Shown: piece by piece, positions 36,686 through 46,168 of the stretch
How the letters are laid out: every line of letters begins with the position of its first letter
How positions within the stretch are numbered: position 1 is the first letter of the stretch
Assembly (NCBI GenBank): GCA_021298605.1
Contig: JAJTDS010000006.1
Coordinates: 1 to 61,774 of the forward strand
From: Rickettsiales bacterium
GTDB taxonomy: Bacteria > Pseudomonadota > Alphaproteobacteria > Rickettsiales > UBA1997
Direction: 5' to 3'
DNA length: 61,774 nucleotides
Translations under genes and position numbers: made by a program
The notes under the pieces: model-generated
Told to the model about the DNA's origin: nothing
The model's database searches: none
What the model saw: only the letters and a program-made list of their open reading frames with translations

Positions 36686-36694
36686 TTATTAAAA

Positions 36695-38029
36695 TTGCAA
36701 TATTTTAGGCAAGATTTAATCACAAAAATTCCCTCCGATTTTGCTGAAGAGGTGAAATTGTTGTTTAATATTTTTGACGATAAAATCAGGCTAGTTGGTG
36801 GAGCGGTCAGAAATTTAATTATTGACAAAAAAGTTAATGATTTTGATTTTGCAACTATTTTAACACCAGATCAAGTATCTAAAATATTGAATCAACACCA
36901 AATTTTTAATATTACTGTCAATGCTAATTTTGGAACGGTAATTGCGGTTATTAATCATAAAAATTTTGAGATCACAACCTTGAGACAAGATTTCAAGAGC
37001 AATGGCAGACATTGTCAACCTATATTCAGTAAAAATTATGAACTTGATGCTCAAAGACGAGATTTTACAATTAATGCCCTATATTTAGATAAAACAGGAA
37101 ATCTATTTGATTATTTTAATGGTATTAATGATTTAAAGCTTAAGCGAGTTAAATTCATCGGCGATTGTGCAACAAGAATTCACGAAGATTATCTTAGAAT
37201 ATTAAGATTCTGGCGGTTCAGTCTTGAGTTTGCTGAAGAATATGATAAAAATGGGCTTGAGAATGCTATTGCCTTGCAGGATAACTTAAAAAAACTTTCT
37301 TCTTCAAGAATTAGGCAGGAATTGTATAAAATTATTCTTTACCCGCAATTTAATAATGTTATTTTATTGCTAAAAAAGCTTGAGAATTGTGGCACAATGG
37401 CGATAATTATAAACCAAAAATTTAATATCGATAATTTTGCTAAATTGCTAGAATTGGTCAATAAAATAAAAAATCTTGGCAATATTTCAATAGATAAATT
37501 TTTAGAAGCAAAAATAGATAAATTAAAAATAGCGAGTTTGTTGATTGATAAAGAAACTAATATATCTTCTCTAGCCGTTCAAATTGCTGGTACTAAAATA
37601 GAAAAAAAATATTGGCATTTTTTGCAAAAAAATTCTCAATTATTTGAAAAAAAATTAACTAAAATTACTAATAAAAATGAAATTAAAATTCTGTTTAAAG
37701 ACTGTTTAGTGTTAAATGGTGATTTGACAATTGAATTGACGATTTTTTATATTTTAAATAATTGGCAATTTTTATTGAAGCAACAATTAATCGAATATTT
37801 AATTGAGCTAATGGAAAAGGCAATAGAAACTAATTTTTTTATTGATAAAATTATTAATAGTGGCGATATTATATCGGCAAATATAATTCCAAATAGCAAA
37901 ATTAATTATGCAGTTAAAATTGCTAATATTGCTTTTAATAGGCATAAAATCAATTACAACAAAGAATTGTTATTAAAGGTAATTGTTAAATATTTTAGAA
38001 TTAATCAGCATAAAATTATTCAAAAATAG
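36695..38029 (+). CDS. cca: CCA tRNA nucleotidyltransferase
   Basis: Adds or repairs the 3' CCA end of tRNA. The class II head domain has RLVGGAVRNLIIDKKVNDFDFAT (residues ~31-53) with GG and DxD metal ligands, then RRDFTINALYLD and FDYFNGINDL, and the neck motif HEDYLRILRFWRFS near residue 164. The C-terminal half is weakly conserved and Lys/Ile/Asn-rich, and no HD phosphohydrolase motif is present. I accept TTG at 36695 as the start, since there is no ATG before the conserved part. It lies 9 bp after the cytochrome gene and overlaps the end of the xthA remnant by 14 bp. Confidence 0.92.
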   Translation: MQYFRQDLITKIPSDFAEEVKLLFNIFDDKIRLVGGAVRNLIIDKKVNDFDFATILTPDQVSKILNQHQIFNITVNANFGTVIAVINHKNFEITTLRQDFKSNGRHCQPIFSKNYELDAQRRDFTINALYLDKTGNLFDYFNGINDLKLKRVKFIGDCATRIHEDYLRILRFWRFSLEFAEEYDKNGLENAIALQDNLKKLSSSRIRQELYKIILYPQFNNVILLLKKLENCGTMAIIINQKFNIDNFAKLLELVNKIKNLGNISIDKFLEAKIDKLKIASLLIDKETNISSLAVQIAGTKIEKKYWHFLQKNSQLFEKKLTKITNKNEIKILFKDCLVLNGDLTIELTIFYILNNWQFLLKQQLIEYLIELMEKAIETNFFIDKIINSGDIISANIIPNSKINYAVKIANIAFNRHKINYNKELLLKVIVKYFRINQHKIIQK

Positions 38030-38524
38030 TAGCAATTGGTATATGGTCTGAAGGGCTTTTTAAGGTTCGATAATTTTGAAAAAATTGAAAATCTTTAATA
38101 TTATTTTTTAAATTAGGGCTACACCAAATATGGTCTAATCTTCTTCCGCGGTTAGATTTAATTGGTTCTAATCCCCTATAACTCCACCAGCTATATAATT
38201 TTTCCTTTTCATTTACAAAATGACGATGAGTATCAATAAAATTAAGGGTTTCTCGTAAATTTTTTAATTTATCAATTTCAATTTTAGTATGAGAGATAAT
38301 GTTTAGTAATTGTTTGTGTGACCATACATCATGTTCAAGAGGTGCAATATTAAAATCACCAAGAATAATAATTTTTTTATTTGATAATTTTTGTTGTTTA
38401 AAAAACTCAATCATCCAATCAATAAAATTAAGCTTATGAGCAAATTTATTATTAATTATTGGGTCTGGAATATCTCCGCCTGCAGGAATCTAAGAGAATT
38501 TATATTCCATGAAATGATTTTCAT
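38016..38524 (-). pseudogene. xthA: Exodeoxyribonuclease III remnant with internal deletion
   Basis: The minus strand reads ATG at 38524 followed by MKIISWNINSLR, the exact N-terminus of exonuclease III. The frame then shifts at about 38489, and the next frame continues PAGGDIPDPIINNKFAHKL, then ILGDFNIAP and the C-terminal GRRLDHIWCSP and SDHIPI motifs. Between the two parts about 95-100 residues are absent, including the catalytic Glu and Tyr region. The C-terminal open frame has a TAG just before it and its first ATG is at 38414 (132 residues), which would be inactive. So this looks like an AP endonuclease gene inactivated by an internal deletion. The end overlaps cca by 14 bp. Confidence 0.85.
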
Positions 38525-38772
38525 TAAGTAAATTTATTTTGAGTTGCAACTAGTTTTTATAAGGCTTAGTAAAATATTTAAAATTTATTATTTACAAATA
38601 AAAAAAAAAATTTAACTTGCATTTTCTTTTTTAAAAATTTGATTAAAAATTTATTTATTTAATCCTATTTTTAACGATATCAACAAACTTAATTTTTATG
38701 ATTATTTATTTAACAAAATTTCCTTAAATTTTTTGTTATTACTATTAACCCTTCTATTTAAGATACTCAAAA

Positions 38773-40185
38773 ATGGATAAAAAACAAGATAAAAAAAGCC
38801 TTAAAGCTTTAAAAACCAATATTAAAAAAGATCTTGCTAAAAATAAAGAATCACTTCAAAAAGATTTAAAAGAAGAGCAAAATAAAAAAATTCACTATCT
38901 TTTTGATAATTATCCCGCTAAAAATATAAAAAAAGCAGTTGATGACTGCAACCAATCTTCATCAAAAGAATTGCTAACCATTGAAAGTTTTGTTAGAGAA
39001 AACCTTCCTATGTTGCCAATATATGCAACCCGCCCGCACTCTTTAAGAGATTCTGTAGAATTTTTTCTAAAAAATTTTTCTCACAATAAGCATAAAACTA
39101 GAGTTTTATATTCTGTAAAAAGCAACCCTGAAAAATCTGTTTTAGGGCATTTATTTAATGCTGGTATTAAAAATTTTGATGTTGCTTCTATTGCTGAAAT
39201 AAAGACTATTAATAGTCTATTTGGCAATCAGGCCAAAATGTTTTTTATGCATCCGATAAAATCAAGAGAATCAATCTATAAGGCATATTTTCAATATGGA
39301 ATTCGTGATTTTGTCCTTGATTGTAATGATGAATTGCAAAAAATTACTGAAGTAACTAATAATGCTAAAGATCTAAATCTTCATCTACGACTAGCAATTC
39401 CCAATAATCATTCTGCAATTGATTTATCTCGCAAATTTGGTATTTTTCCAGAAAAGGCAACAGGCTTATTAAGAAAAATTGCAACCATTGCTAGCAATGT
39501 CGGCATTTGTTTTCATGTTGGTTCTCAATGTATGGATCCTGTTCAATATCGTGGAGCAATTGAAATTGCTCAACAATTAATCAAAAAATCAAAAGTTAAA
39601 ATCAATATAATTGATATTGGTGGCGGTTTTCCATCTTCTTATCCTGCTATGTCGCCACAAAGTCTTGATAATTATTTTAATGAAATATTTTTGGCAATAA
39701 ATCAAATGAATTTATCTGATGATTGTGAATTATGGTGCGAGCCGGGAAGGGCATTGGTTGCAGAATCTGGTTCATTAATTGTAAGGGTTGAAGGTAGAAA
39801 AGATCGAATGCTTTATTTGAATGATGGCACCTACGGAGGTCTATTTGATGCTGGAACTCCTAACTTTATTTATCATACAAAAGCAATTCGCACTAAAAAC
39901 AACTCTAAATTAGCAACTAAAATGCTTGATTTTGGCTTTTATGGTCCAACTTGCGATTCTCTTGACTTTATGAAAGGGCCATTTTACCTTCCTGAAAATA
40001 TTGCCGAAGGTGATTATATAGAAATAGGTCAAATGGGTGCTTACTCAAGAAGTATTAGAACCGATTTTAATGGTTTTAATGAAAACATACAAATTGAAGT
40101 AAATGATAGTCCTTTGGTTTCAATGTATAAAAATATCATCGATGACAATCAGCAATCTATTTATCTATCAAGGTCTAAATTATAA
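38773..40185 (+). CDS. Ornithine/lysine decarboxylase-like, alanine-racemase fold PLP enzyme
   Basis: PLP-dependent decarboxylase producing putrescine (or cadaverine) from ornithine (or lysine). The first ~60 residues are a Lys-rich extension. The barrel starts near residue 78; the PLP Lys is K116 in LYSVKSNPE. NFDVASIAEI, VGSQCMDPVQY, IDIGGGFPSSYPAM, CEPGRALVAESG and the domain-swapped active-site segment GFYGPTCDSLDFM are all present; the last holds the Cys that binds substrate across the dimer. It is followed 39 bp later by a deoxyhypusine-synthase-like gene, so putrescine feeding that enzyme is likely. The 248-bp upstream region is pure AT-rich spacer. Substrate preference cannot be read from sequence. 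Confidence 0.88.
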   Translation: MDKKQDKKSLKALKTNIKKDLAKNKESLQKDLKEEQNKKIHYLFDNYPAKNIKKAVDDCNQSSSKELLTIESFVRENLPMLPIYATRPHSLRDSVEFFLKNFSHNKHKTRVLYSVKSNPEKSVLGHLFNAGIKNFDVASIAEIKTINSLFGNQAKMFFMHPIKSRESIYKAYFQYGIRDFVLDCNDELQKITEVTNNAKDLNLHLRLAIPNNHSAIDLSRKFGIFPEKATGLLRKIATIASNVGICFHVGSQCMDPVQYRGAIEIAQQLIKKSKVKINIIDIGGGFPSSYPAMSPQSLDNYFNEIFLAINQMNLSDDCELWCEPGRALVAESGSLIVRVEGRKDRMLYLNDGTYGGLFDAGTPNFIYHTKAIRTKNNSKLATKMLDFGFYGPTCDSLDFMKGPFYLPENIAEGDYIEIGQMGAYSRSIRTDFNGFNENIQIEVNDSPLVSMYKNIIDDNQQSIYLSRSKL

Positions 40186-40224
40186 AATTTAACTACATTA
40201 TTAAAAATTTTTAACAAACTACAA

Positions 40225-41256
40225 ATGGCTACAAAAATAACTAAAAAAGATCTTCTCAAAAAAACCGTTAAACATATTGATATTACATCATTTGATGCTC
40301 GTCCTATTATTGATCAAATGGCAGAAATGTCTTTCACTTCTCGTGATCTTGCTAAGGCTAGTGAAATTTTTAATATGATGTTAAAAGATAAAAAATGTTC
40401 GATTATTCTTTCTCTTGCTGGCTCAACTTCTGCTGGCGGTTGTATGAAGCTTTATGCTGACTTAATTAAGCATAATATGGTTGATGCAATAGTTGCAACT
40501 GGTGCTTCAATTGTTGATATGGATTTTTTCGAAGCCCTAGGTTTTAAGCACTATCAGGGCAGTCAATTTATTGATGATAAATTTTTAAGAGATAATTATA
40601 TTGATCGTATTTACGACACTTATATTGATGAACAAGATCTGCAAAAATGCGATAATACAATTTTTAAGATAGCTAATAGCCTTGAGCCAAGACCATATTC
40701 TTCAAGGGAGTTCATTTATGAAATGGGTAAATTTTTAAAGAAAAATGCCAAGAAAAAAGACTCTCTAATAGAGCTGGCTTTTGATAATAATGTTCCTATT
40801 TTCTGCCCTGCTTTTACTGATTCTTCAGCAGGTTTTGGGTTAGTTTTGCATCAAGTTAAAAACCCTAAGAAGCATTTAACCATTGATTCAATAGCTGATT
40901 TTCGTGAACTTACAGAAATTAAAATTAAAGCTGGCACTACTGGCTTGTTGATGATTGGCGGTGGGGTGCCAAAAAACTTTGTTCAAGATACCGTGGTTTG
41001 TGCTGAAATTCTAGGAAAGGAAGTTGAAATGCATAAATATGCAATTCAAATTACAGTTGCTGATTCCAGAGACGGAGCTTGTTCTTCTTCTACTCTAAAA
41101 GAAGCTTGTTCTTGGGGCAAGGTTGATACTGCATATGAGCAAATGGTTTATGCTGAGGCGGGTTCAGTTATTCCTCTTCTTGCCTCCGATGCCTATCATC
41201 GCGGTTTCTGGGAAAAAAGAGCAAAAAGAAATTTTGCTAAATTATTTACAAAATAA
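40225..41256 (+). CDS. Deoxyhypusine synthase-like protein (probable homospermidine synthase)
   Basis: Aminobutyl transferase family. Bacteria lack eIF5A, and characterised bacterial members make homospermidine from putrescine, so that is the likely reaction here; NAD is the cofactor. In 343 residues: LSLAGSTSAGGCMKLYADLI near residue 62 (NAD site), VATGASIVDMDFFEALG near residue 90, PIFCPAFTDSSAGF near residue 191, GGGVPKNF near residue 245, and the active-site Lys as K299 in EACSWGKVD. Near the C-terminus AGSVIPLLASDAYH aligns with the eukaryotic end. It follows the decarboxylase by 39 bp. A 11-bp inverted repeat lies just after it. Confidence 0.88.
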   Translation: MATKITKKDLLKKTVKHIDITSFDARPIIDQMAEMSFTSRDLAKASEIFNMMLKDKKCSIILSLAGSTSAGGCMKLYADLIKHNMVDAIVATGASIVDMDFFEALGFKHYQGSQFIDDKFLRDNYIDRIYDTYIDEQDLQKCDNTIFKIANSLEPRPYSSREFIYEMGKFLKKNAKKKDSLIELAFDNNVPIFCPAFTDSSAGFGLVLHQVKNPKKHLTIDSIADFRELTEIKIKAGTTGLLMIGGGVPKNFVQDTVVCAEILGKEVEMHKYAIQITVADSRDGACSSSTLKEACSWGKVDTAYEQMVYAEAGSVIPLLASDAYHRGFWEKRAKRNFAKLFTK

Positions 41257-41263
41257 TATAATT

Positions 41264-41302
41264 TTTTAAGATTATCTACGGATTTTTATATTAATCTTAA
41301 AA
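41264..41302. repeat. 11-bp inverted repeat between the polyamine pair and purL
   Basis: TTTTAAGATTA (41264-41274) and its complement (41292-41302) flank a 17-base loop, 8 bp after the stop of the deoxyhypusine-synthase-like gene. No U tract follows on the plus strand. It may end the decarboxylase transcript or act in the purL leader (119 bp, otherwise featureless). Confidence 0.4.
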
Positions 41303-41375
41303 CCTGAAATTAGATTATTATCAATACCAATGTTTTTAGGGGCAATTAATAATTAATTTAGAAAAATATACATAA

Positions 41376-42551
41376 ATGAAGCATAGCATCGAAATCACTC
41401 CTAAATTAATTAGGGATCATAATTTAACAGCTGAAGAATATCAAAAAATTCTTGAGATTCTTGGAAGAGCTCCAACTATTACTGAATTGGGAATTTTTTC
41501 TGCAATGTGGTCCGAGCATTGTTCGTATAAGTCAACCAAAAAATGGTTGAAAACCATGCATACTAAAGCTCCGTGGGTTATTTGTGGTCCGGGAGAAAAT
41601 GCAGGAGTTATTGATATTGGCGATAATCAAGCAATTATTTTTAAAATGGAAAGTCATAACCATCCTTCTTTTATTGAGCCTTATCAAGGTGCGGCAACGG
41701 GAGTTGGTGGAATATTAAGAGATGTATTTACTATGGGAGCTCGCCCAATTGCTAATCTGAATTCTTTAAGATTCGGCGAAATAAACCACCCAAAAACTAA
41801 ACAGCTAGTAAATGGAGTGGTTTCAGGAATTGGCGGTTATGGTAATTGTGTAGGGGTTCCAACTGTTGGGGGTGAAACAACTTTTGATGAAAGTTATAAT
41901 GGCAATATTATTGTTAATGCTATGACAATTGGTCTTGCTGATAGTAATAAAATATTTTATTCTGCTGCTAGTGAAATCGGTGCAAATGTTGTTTATGTTG
42001 GCTCAAAAACAGGTAGAGATGGCATTAATGGTGCGGTTATGGCTTCTGATGAATTTAAAGAGGGTGACGAAGATAAGAGGCCAACAGTTCAGGTTGGCGA
42101 CCCTTTTGTTGAAAAGCTTTTATTAGAGGCATGTTTAGAACTAATGCAATATGATTGCATTTTATCAATACAAGATATGGGAGCCGCTGGACTTACCTCT
42201 TCTTCATTTGAAATGTCGGGTAAGGGGGGAACCGGTATAGAGCTTAATCTTGAAAATGTTCCGCAGAGAGAGAAAAATATGACTCCTTATGAAATTATGT
42301 TATCTGAAAGTCAGGAAAGAATGTTAATGATAATTAAGCCAGAAAAAACTGACTTCGCCAAAACTATCTTTGATAAATGGGAGCTTGATTTTGCTGTAAT
42401 AGGTAGAGTTACTGATAGTGGTAATGTAGTAGTGAAGATGAATGGTGAGGTTTATGCTAATATACCTTCTCAACCCTTGTCAGAGAAGGCTCCAGAATAT
42501 GATAGACCATGGACTTATAAAGGAATTAAGCAACAAAATTCTGTTTTATAA
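41376..42551 (+). CDS. purL: PurL, N-terminal half only (FGAM synthase large subunit, truncated)
   Basis: FGAM synthase converts FGAR, ATP and glutamine to FGAM. The 391 residues match only the first AIRS-like half of small PurL (usually ~730-760): [21 protein letters not shown] with H48, [19 protein letters not shown] with H94/H96, then [29 protein letters not shown] and [13 protein letters not shown]. The protein ends in the linker ([17 protein letters not shown]), just where the second half should begin. A stop follows and ribD starts 15 bp later, so the missing half is not in another frame here. Either the gene is split and the other half is elsewhere, or it is decaying. purN (30.3 kb) is intact. 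Confidence 0.88.
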   Translation: MKHSIEITPKLIRDHNLTAEEYQKILEILGRAPTITELGIFSAMWSEHCSYKSTKKWLKTMHTKAPWVICGPGENAGVIDIGDNQAIIFKMESHNHPSFIEPYQGAATGVGGILRDVFTMGARPIANLNSLRFGEINHPKTKQLVNGVVSGIGGYGNCVGVPTVGGETTFDESYNGNIIVNAMTIGLADSNKIFYSAASEIGANVVYVGSKTGRDGINGAVMASDEFKEGDEDKRPTVQVGDPFVEKLLLEACLELMQYDCILSIQDMGAAGLTSSSFEMSGKGGTGIELNLENVPQREKNMTPYEIMLSESQERMLMIIKPEKTDFAKTIFDKWELDFAVIGRVTDSGNVVVKMNGEVYANIPSQPLSEKAPEYDRPWTYKGIKQQNSVL

Positions 42552-42565
42552 GGTTAATAAATCAA

Positions 42566-43699
42566 ATGTCAGGTGAGTTATCGCAAAAATTTATTTCTCT
42601 TGCATTAAATCTAAGTAAGAAAAATCTTGGCAATACAGGTTCTAACCCTGTTGTTGGTTGTGTTATAGTAAAAGATGGTCAGATTTTATCAACTGGAATT
42701 ACTGAAATTGGCGGTAGGCCTCATGCTGAAATTGTGGCAATCAATAAAATAATTAATAAAGAAATATTATGCGATTCTGAAATCTATATTACTCTTGAGC
42801 CTTGTTCTCATTTAGGCAATACTTCCCCCTGTGTTGATGAAATTATTAAGTATAATTTTAAAAAGGTAGTAATTGCAACAATTGATCCAGATATAAGAGT
42901 CAATGGTAGCGGAGTTTCTAAATTAAAGGAAGCGGGAATTTTAGTTGAAATTGGGGTGCTGGAGGAGCAAGCAAATAAAATTAATATTGCCTTTAGAGCC
43001 CACAGGATAAAGGCTAGACCTTTTATTACTGCTAAAATTGCTACTACAATTGATGGTAAAATTGCTACTGCAAATTTTGCCAGTAAGTGGATTAGTAATC
43101 AACACTCTCTTAGATTTGCTCATTATTTACGGTCGATTAATAATGCAATAATGATAGGTAAAAATACTTTGTTGCAAGATAATCCTTTATTAAATACAAG
43201 ATTAAGCGGATTAGAATTTCATCAAAATAAGATTATAATTGTCGCTAATAGCAATAATTTACCTCTTAAGGCTAATGTTTTTCAAAATATAGAGAATAAC
43301 CCAGTTATTATTATTACTAATAATAGAGAAGAGATTTGGCAAAAATTTGTTGATATCGGAGTTAAAATAATTTTTGCTGAAAATTTACAATCTGCAAATG
43401 AAGAACATTCTCAACAAATTGATTGGCAGAAGACATTGAAAATATTGGCTCAAGAGCAAATTAATTCGATATTAGTTGAGGGTGGTAGTTATTTATTAAC
43501 CAGTTTAATAAAACAAAATTTGATTGATGAGTTATTTTGGATAAGAAGTAATAAAATAATCGGTGAGCCAGCAATATCTTCAATTGGTCAATTGGAATTT
43601 GGTGATATTAGTCAATCAATGGTGAATTTTATTCCTGTGGATAATTGGCAATTTGAAAATGATTTAATCAGTAAATTTACTAATATTAATATTTTGTAA
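42566..43699 (+). CDS. ribD: Bifunctional riboflavin synthesis deaminase/reductase
   Basis: Second and third steps of riboflavin synthesis. The deaminase domain (about 1-150) holds the zinc ligands in GGRPHAEIVAI and EPCSHLGNTSPCVDEII. The reductase domain (about 150-377) starts ARPFITAKIATTIDGKIAT, then SKWISN, NAIMIGKNTLLQDNPLLNTR and the NADPH-linked ILVEGGSYLLTSLI. The 377 residues are standard. It follows truncated purL by 14 bp, one of the few starts here with an AGG upstream (TAAGGTTAATAAATCAAATG). It is tail-to-tail with nadC, 4 bp apart. Confidence 0.94.
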   Translation: MSGELSQKFISLALNLSKKNLGNTGSNPVVGCVIVKDGQILSTGITEIGGRPHAEIVAINKIINKEILCDSEIYITLEPCSHLGNTSPCVDEIIKYNFKKVVIATIDPDIRVNGSGVSKLKEAGILVEIGVLEEQANKINIAFRAHRIKARPFITAKIATTIDGKIATANFASKWISNQHSLRFAHYLRSINNAIMIGKNTLLQDNPLLNTRLSGLEFHQNKIIIVANSNNLPLKANVFQNIENNPVIIITNNREEIWQKFVDIGVKIIFAENLQSANEEHSQQIDWQKTLKILAQEQINSILVEGGSYLLTSLIKQNLIDELFWIRSNKIIGEPAISSIGQLEFGDISQSMVNFIPVDNWQFENDLISKFTNINIL

Positions 43700-43703
43700 T
43701 ATT

Positions 43704-44612
43704 TTAAATAAATTTTATAATATCTAAGCCTATATCAATTGCTTTGGCAGAATGAGTTAATGCTCCAACCGAAATGAAATCAATATCTAGGTTTTGATAT
43801 TGAGTAATATTATCAAGGTTGATTCCACCAGAAACTTCAATTAAAATTGATCTAATTGAATTGTTTTTTCTAATTAATTTGCTTGCATTAGATATTTGTT
43901 CAATTGTCATATTATCTAGCATAATAATATCCGCTTGTGCGATAATAGCCTCTTTTACTTGATTGATATTGTCGCATTCTACCTCTATTTTGCTATTAAT
44001 ATTATTTTGATAGCAAAATTTCTTTGCATCAGCAACAGCAGTAATAATATTTTTGCTGGTAGCAAGGTGATTATCTTTTATTAGAATCATTGAAGATAGA
44101 TCAAGGCGATGATTATCTCCGCCACCTATTTTAACTGCGAATTTTTGCAAAAATCTAAGCCCTGCTATGGTTTTACGAGTATCGAGTATTGTTATTTTTG
44201 GGTTATTTAGTTTATTTACAAATAGATTGGTAGTAGTTGCTATACCACTTAAATGTTGTATCAAATTGAGAATAGTTCTTTCTGCACTAAAAATTAAATT
44301 GCTATCACCAGTGCCGGTAGCAATTTTATCACCACATAATAATTTATCGCCATCATTTTTTAAAATTTTATATTCTAAATTGGAATTATAAAATTTTTGA
44401 TTCAATTTCAATTTATTAAAGCAAATTTTAATTGCCTCCACTCCACATAATATTGAATTTTCTCTGGCAATAATTGCAAATTCTACTTTACTATTTTTTT
44501 GCATCACTGCATCAGAGGTTATGTCATTGAATGCCTTATCTTCTTCTATAGCATTACTAATAGTATTTTTTAGTGATAAATTAATATTTTTTGATGTTAT
44601 TTCATATTTCAT
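43704..44612 (-). CDS. nadC: Nicotinate-nucleotide pyrophosphorylase (quinolinate phosphoribosyltransferase)
   Basis: Converts quinolinate and PRPP to nicotinate mononucleotide. Motifs in order: NDITSDAVMQKNSKVEFAIIARE near residue 30, ERTILNLIQHLSGIATTTNLFV near residue 110, ILDTRKTIAGLRFLQKFAVKIGGGDNHR in the catalytic region with the Arg/Lys/His set, SKIEVECDNINQ, and the end ADIIMLDNM followed by IEVSGGINLDNI. I prefer ATG at 44612 (MKYEITSKN), which overlaps the previous gene's stop by 11 bp; a second in-frame ATG at 44633 is possible. The gene closes the secretin cluster transcript. Its presence means de novo NAD synthesis, unlike Rickettsia. Confidence 0.93.
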   Translation of the reverse strand: MKYEITSKNINLSLKNTISNAIEEDKAFNDITSDAVMQKNSKVEFAIIARENSILCGVEAIKICFNKLKLNQKFYNSNLEYKILKNDGDKLLCGDKIATGTGDSNLIFSAERTILNLIQHLSGIATTTNLFVNKLNNPKITILDTRKTIAGLRFLQKFAVKIGGGDNHRLDLSSMILIKDNHLATSKNIITAVADAKKFCYQNNINSKIEVECDNINQVKEAIIAQADIIMLDNMTIEQISNASKLIRKNNSIRSILIEVSGGINLDNITQYQNLDIDFISVGALTHSAKAIDIGLDIIKFI

Positions 44613-45375
44613 ATTTACAGTTTCTTGGGTCAAAATTTTTATATTTAAATTCTGCTAGTTTGTTTTTAATAAATTGTCTCATAAAATTCATTTCATCGGC
44701 ATTGATAGGTCTAGCTCCACTTTCATTTTCCTCTAATAATTTTTTTAATATTTGAAACACAAAGCAATCATCATGATTGCCATTTCTCTTGGCTTTTAAC
44801 ATTGTTGATATAGTTCTAGTCCATAATGGTGCATCGTCAAAATTATTATTAGCAATAAGTTCGGCTGTGCTAATTGCAAGATCTATGTCTGGTATTCGAG
44901 AAGCGATATCTGAAGATTGAACTATCCACCACCATTTTTTATTAAGATTTTTAGCGGAATGTTGATTTATGAATTTAACAATTAGTCGATTATCCTCTTT
45001 ATTTTGAGTTTGTGAGTAGTAGTAAGAGGCGATGGCGGGAGAAAAGTTACTTTCTTCATTTAGGTAATCAAGAGCCTCTAGCCATAAATAAATTCTTTTA
45101 TAATCATAATTTTTAAGAGCAGTAAAACCAAGAAACACATCTCCAGAATTTTGTAAACGAGTTGATAATAACCGAAATAAAAATTCTTTATCTCCTAGGC
45201 TTGTGAAATCCATAGCCATTTTGCTTGGCGGATTTGGAACTATTTCAGTGACTGGTTTTATATCTCTTACTTTTTGCCATAATAGTAAATGAAGAGTAAG
45301 TAGTGTTAAGAAGATAACCAGACTAATGCGATGAGAATGTAAATGATAATGTAATTTAAAATTTTTAATTATCAT
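44602..45375 (-). CDS. Single-pass membrane protein of secretin/ABC cluster, function unknown
   Basis: No family recognised. From ATG 45375 the protein has 257 residues: a His-rich short N-terminus (HYHLHSH), one helix (RISLVIFLTLLTLHLLLW), and a soluble domain of about 215 residues, presumably periplasmic. The region IVPNPPSKMAMDFTSLGDKEFLFRLLSTRLQNSGD and the helical stretches rich in Trp and Tyr (YKRIYLWLEALDYL, KKWWWIVQSS) suggest TPR-like helical packing. A longer frame from 45423 exists but overlaps the permease gene. It is 7 bp after the permease and overlaps nadC, so secretin, permease and this protein are likely co-expressed. Confidence 0.6.
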   Translation of the reverse strand: MIIKNFKLHYHLHSHRISLVIFLTLLTLHLLLWQKVRDIKPVTEIVPNPPSKMAMDFTSLGDKEFLFRLLSTRLQNSGDVFLGFTALKNYDYKRIYLWLEALDYLNEESNFSPAIASYYYSQTQNKEDNRLIVKFINQHSAKNLNKKWWWIVQSSDIASRIPDIDLAISTAELIANNNFDDAPLWTRTISTMLKAKRNGNHDDCFVFQILKKLLEENESGARPINADEMNFMRQFIKNKLAEFKYKNFDPRNCKYEI

Positions 45376-45382
45376 ATGGATT

Positions 45383-46156
45383 TTAAAATTGCTTCTTTTT
45401 GAAATCGTGACAAGCCATTGCAATCATTAGCGGAATATAAATTAATGCTTGAAGTGCTATTATTGGCAAAACAGTGAAATCAGTTATTCCGTAATTTAGC
45501 CACTTAGTTTGGGCAAATAAGTCTAATCTTGGCAATATTGCAGAAATAAATTTTAGCATTATTTTTAATAGAGAAATAGTATCTTGACCCTTGATATCGC
45601 TAACTTTATCAACTATTTTTATTGACATTACAAAAATTCCAATTAGGTGGGATAGAATATAAAAGCCAAATGATGCCATGATTGCAGAGAAGCTATTTTT
45701 TAAAATTAAAGAAGATAGTAAGGAAAAAGATATTGCAATTGTAGTTTCTGTTATAATTGTTGTTGACCATATAAAGAGGCCTAAATAATTTACTTTGCAA
45801 ATTATTAAAATTAACAAAATTAGAGGTATAATAATTAGGATAGAAGATAGCAAAAAGCCTGCAATTGAAGATAATATAAATTTTTCCCGTGAAATGGATT
45901 TAGATATTATAAATTCAATTTCCTTATTCTCAAAAGCTTTGCCAATATTGATGCAAACAAATATTATCATTCCAGATTCAATTATAATTCTGCTTAGTCC
46001 TGCAATATAAGCATTAGTAAATTGCTGTTCTTCAATGAATGTGGTTGAGCCAAGAAAAATTGATAAGGAAATTGCGGTTAATAAAAATAATATTAAGCCG
46101 ATATAAAGTTTATTTCTTACTGCATTGAGTATGATATAGAAGATAATTGCTTTCAT
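45383..46156 (-). CDS. ABC-2-type transporter permease-like membrane protein
   Basis: A 257-residue protein with six hydrophobic helices in the order seen in ABC-2 permeases; the N-terminal helix (LYIGLILFLLTAISLSIFLG) is preceded by a short coupling segment. KEIEFIISKSISREKFILSS between helices 2 and 3 resembles the coupling helix that docks on the ATPase (the KE-x-x-x-x-L-x-S/P-x-S pattern). No ATPase gene is adjacent or elsewhere in the window. It lies 12 bp after the secretin. It might export a lipid, polymer or protein partner needed by the secretin, but that is inference. Confidence 0.72.
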   Translation of the reverse strand: MKAIIFYIILNAVRNKLYIGLILFLLTAISLSIFLGSTTFIEEQQFTNAYIAGLSRIIIESGMIIFVCINIGKAFENKEIEFIISKSISREKFILSSIAGFLLSSILIIIPLILLILIICKVNYLGLFIWSTTIITETTIAISFSLLSSLILKNSFSAIMASFGFYILSHLIGIFVMSIKIVDKVSDIKGQDTISLLKIMLKFISAILPRLDLFAQTKWLNYGITDFTVLPIIALQALIYIPLMIAMACHDFKKKQF

Positions 46157-46168
46157 GAAGTTTTGCTT

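Noticed and set aside
41257..41375. Purine riboswitch ahead of purL
   Set aside because: The conserved loop sequences of the purine aptamer are absent; only a simple inverted repeat is present.
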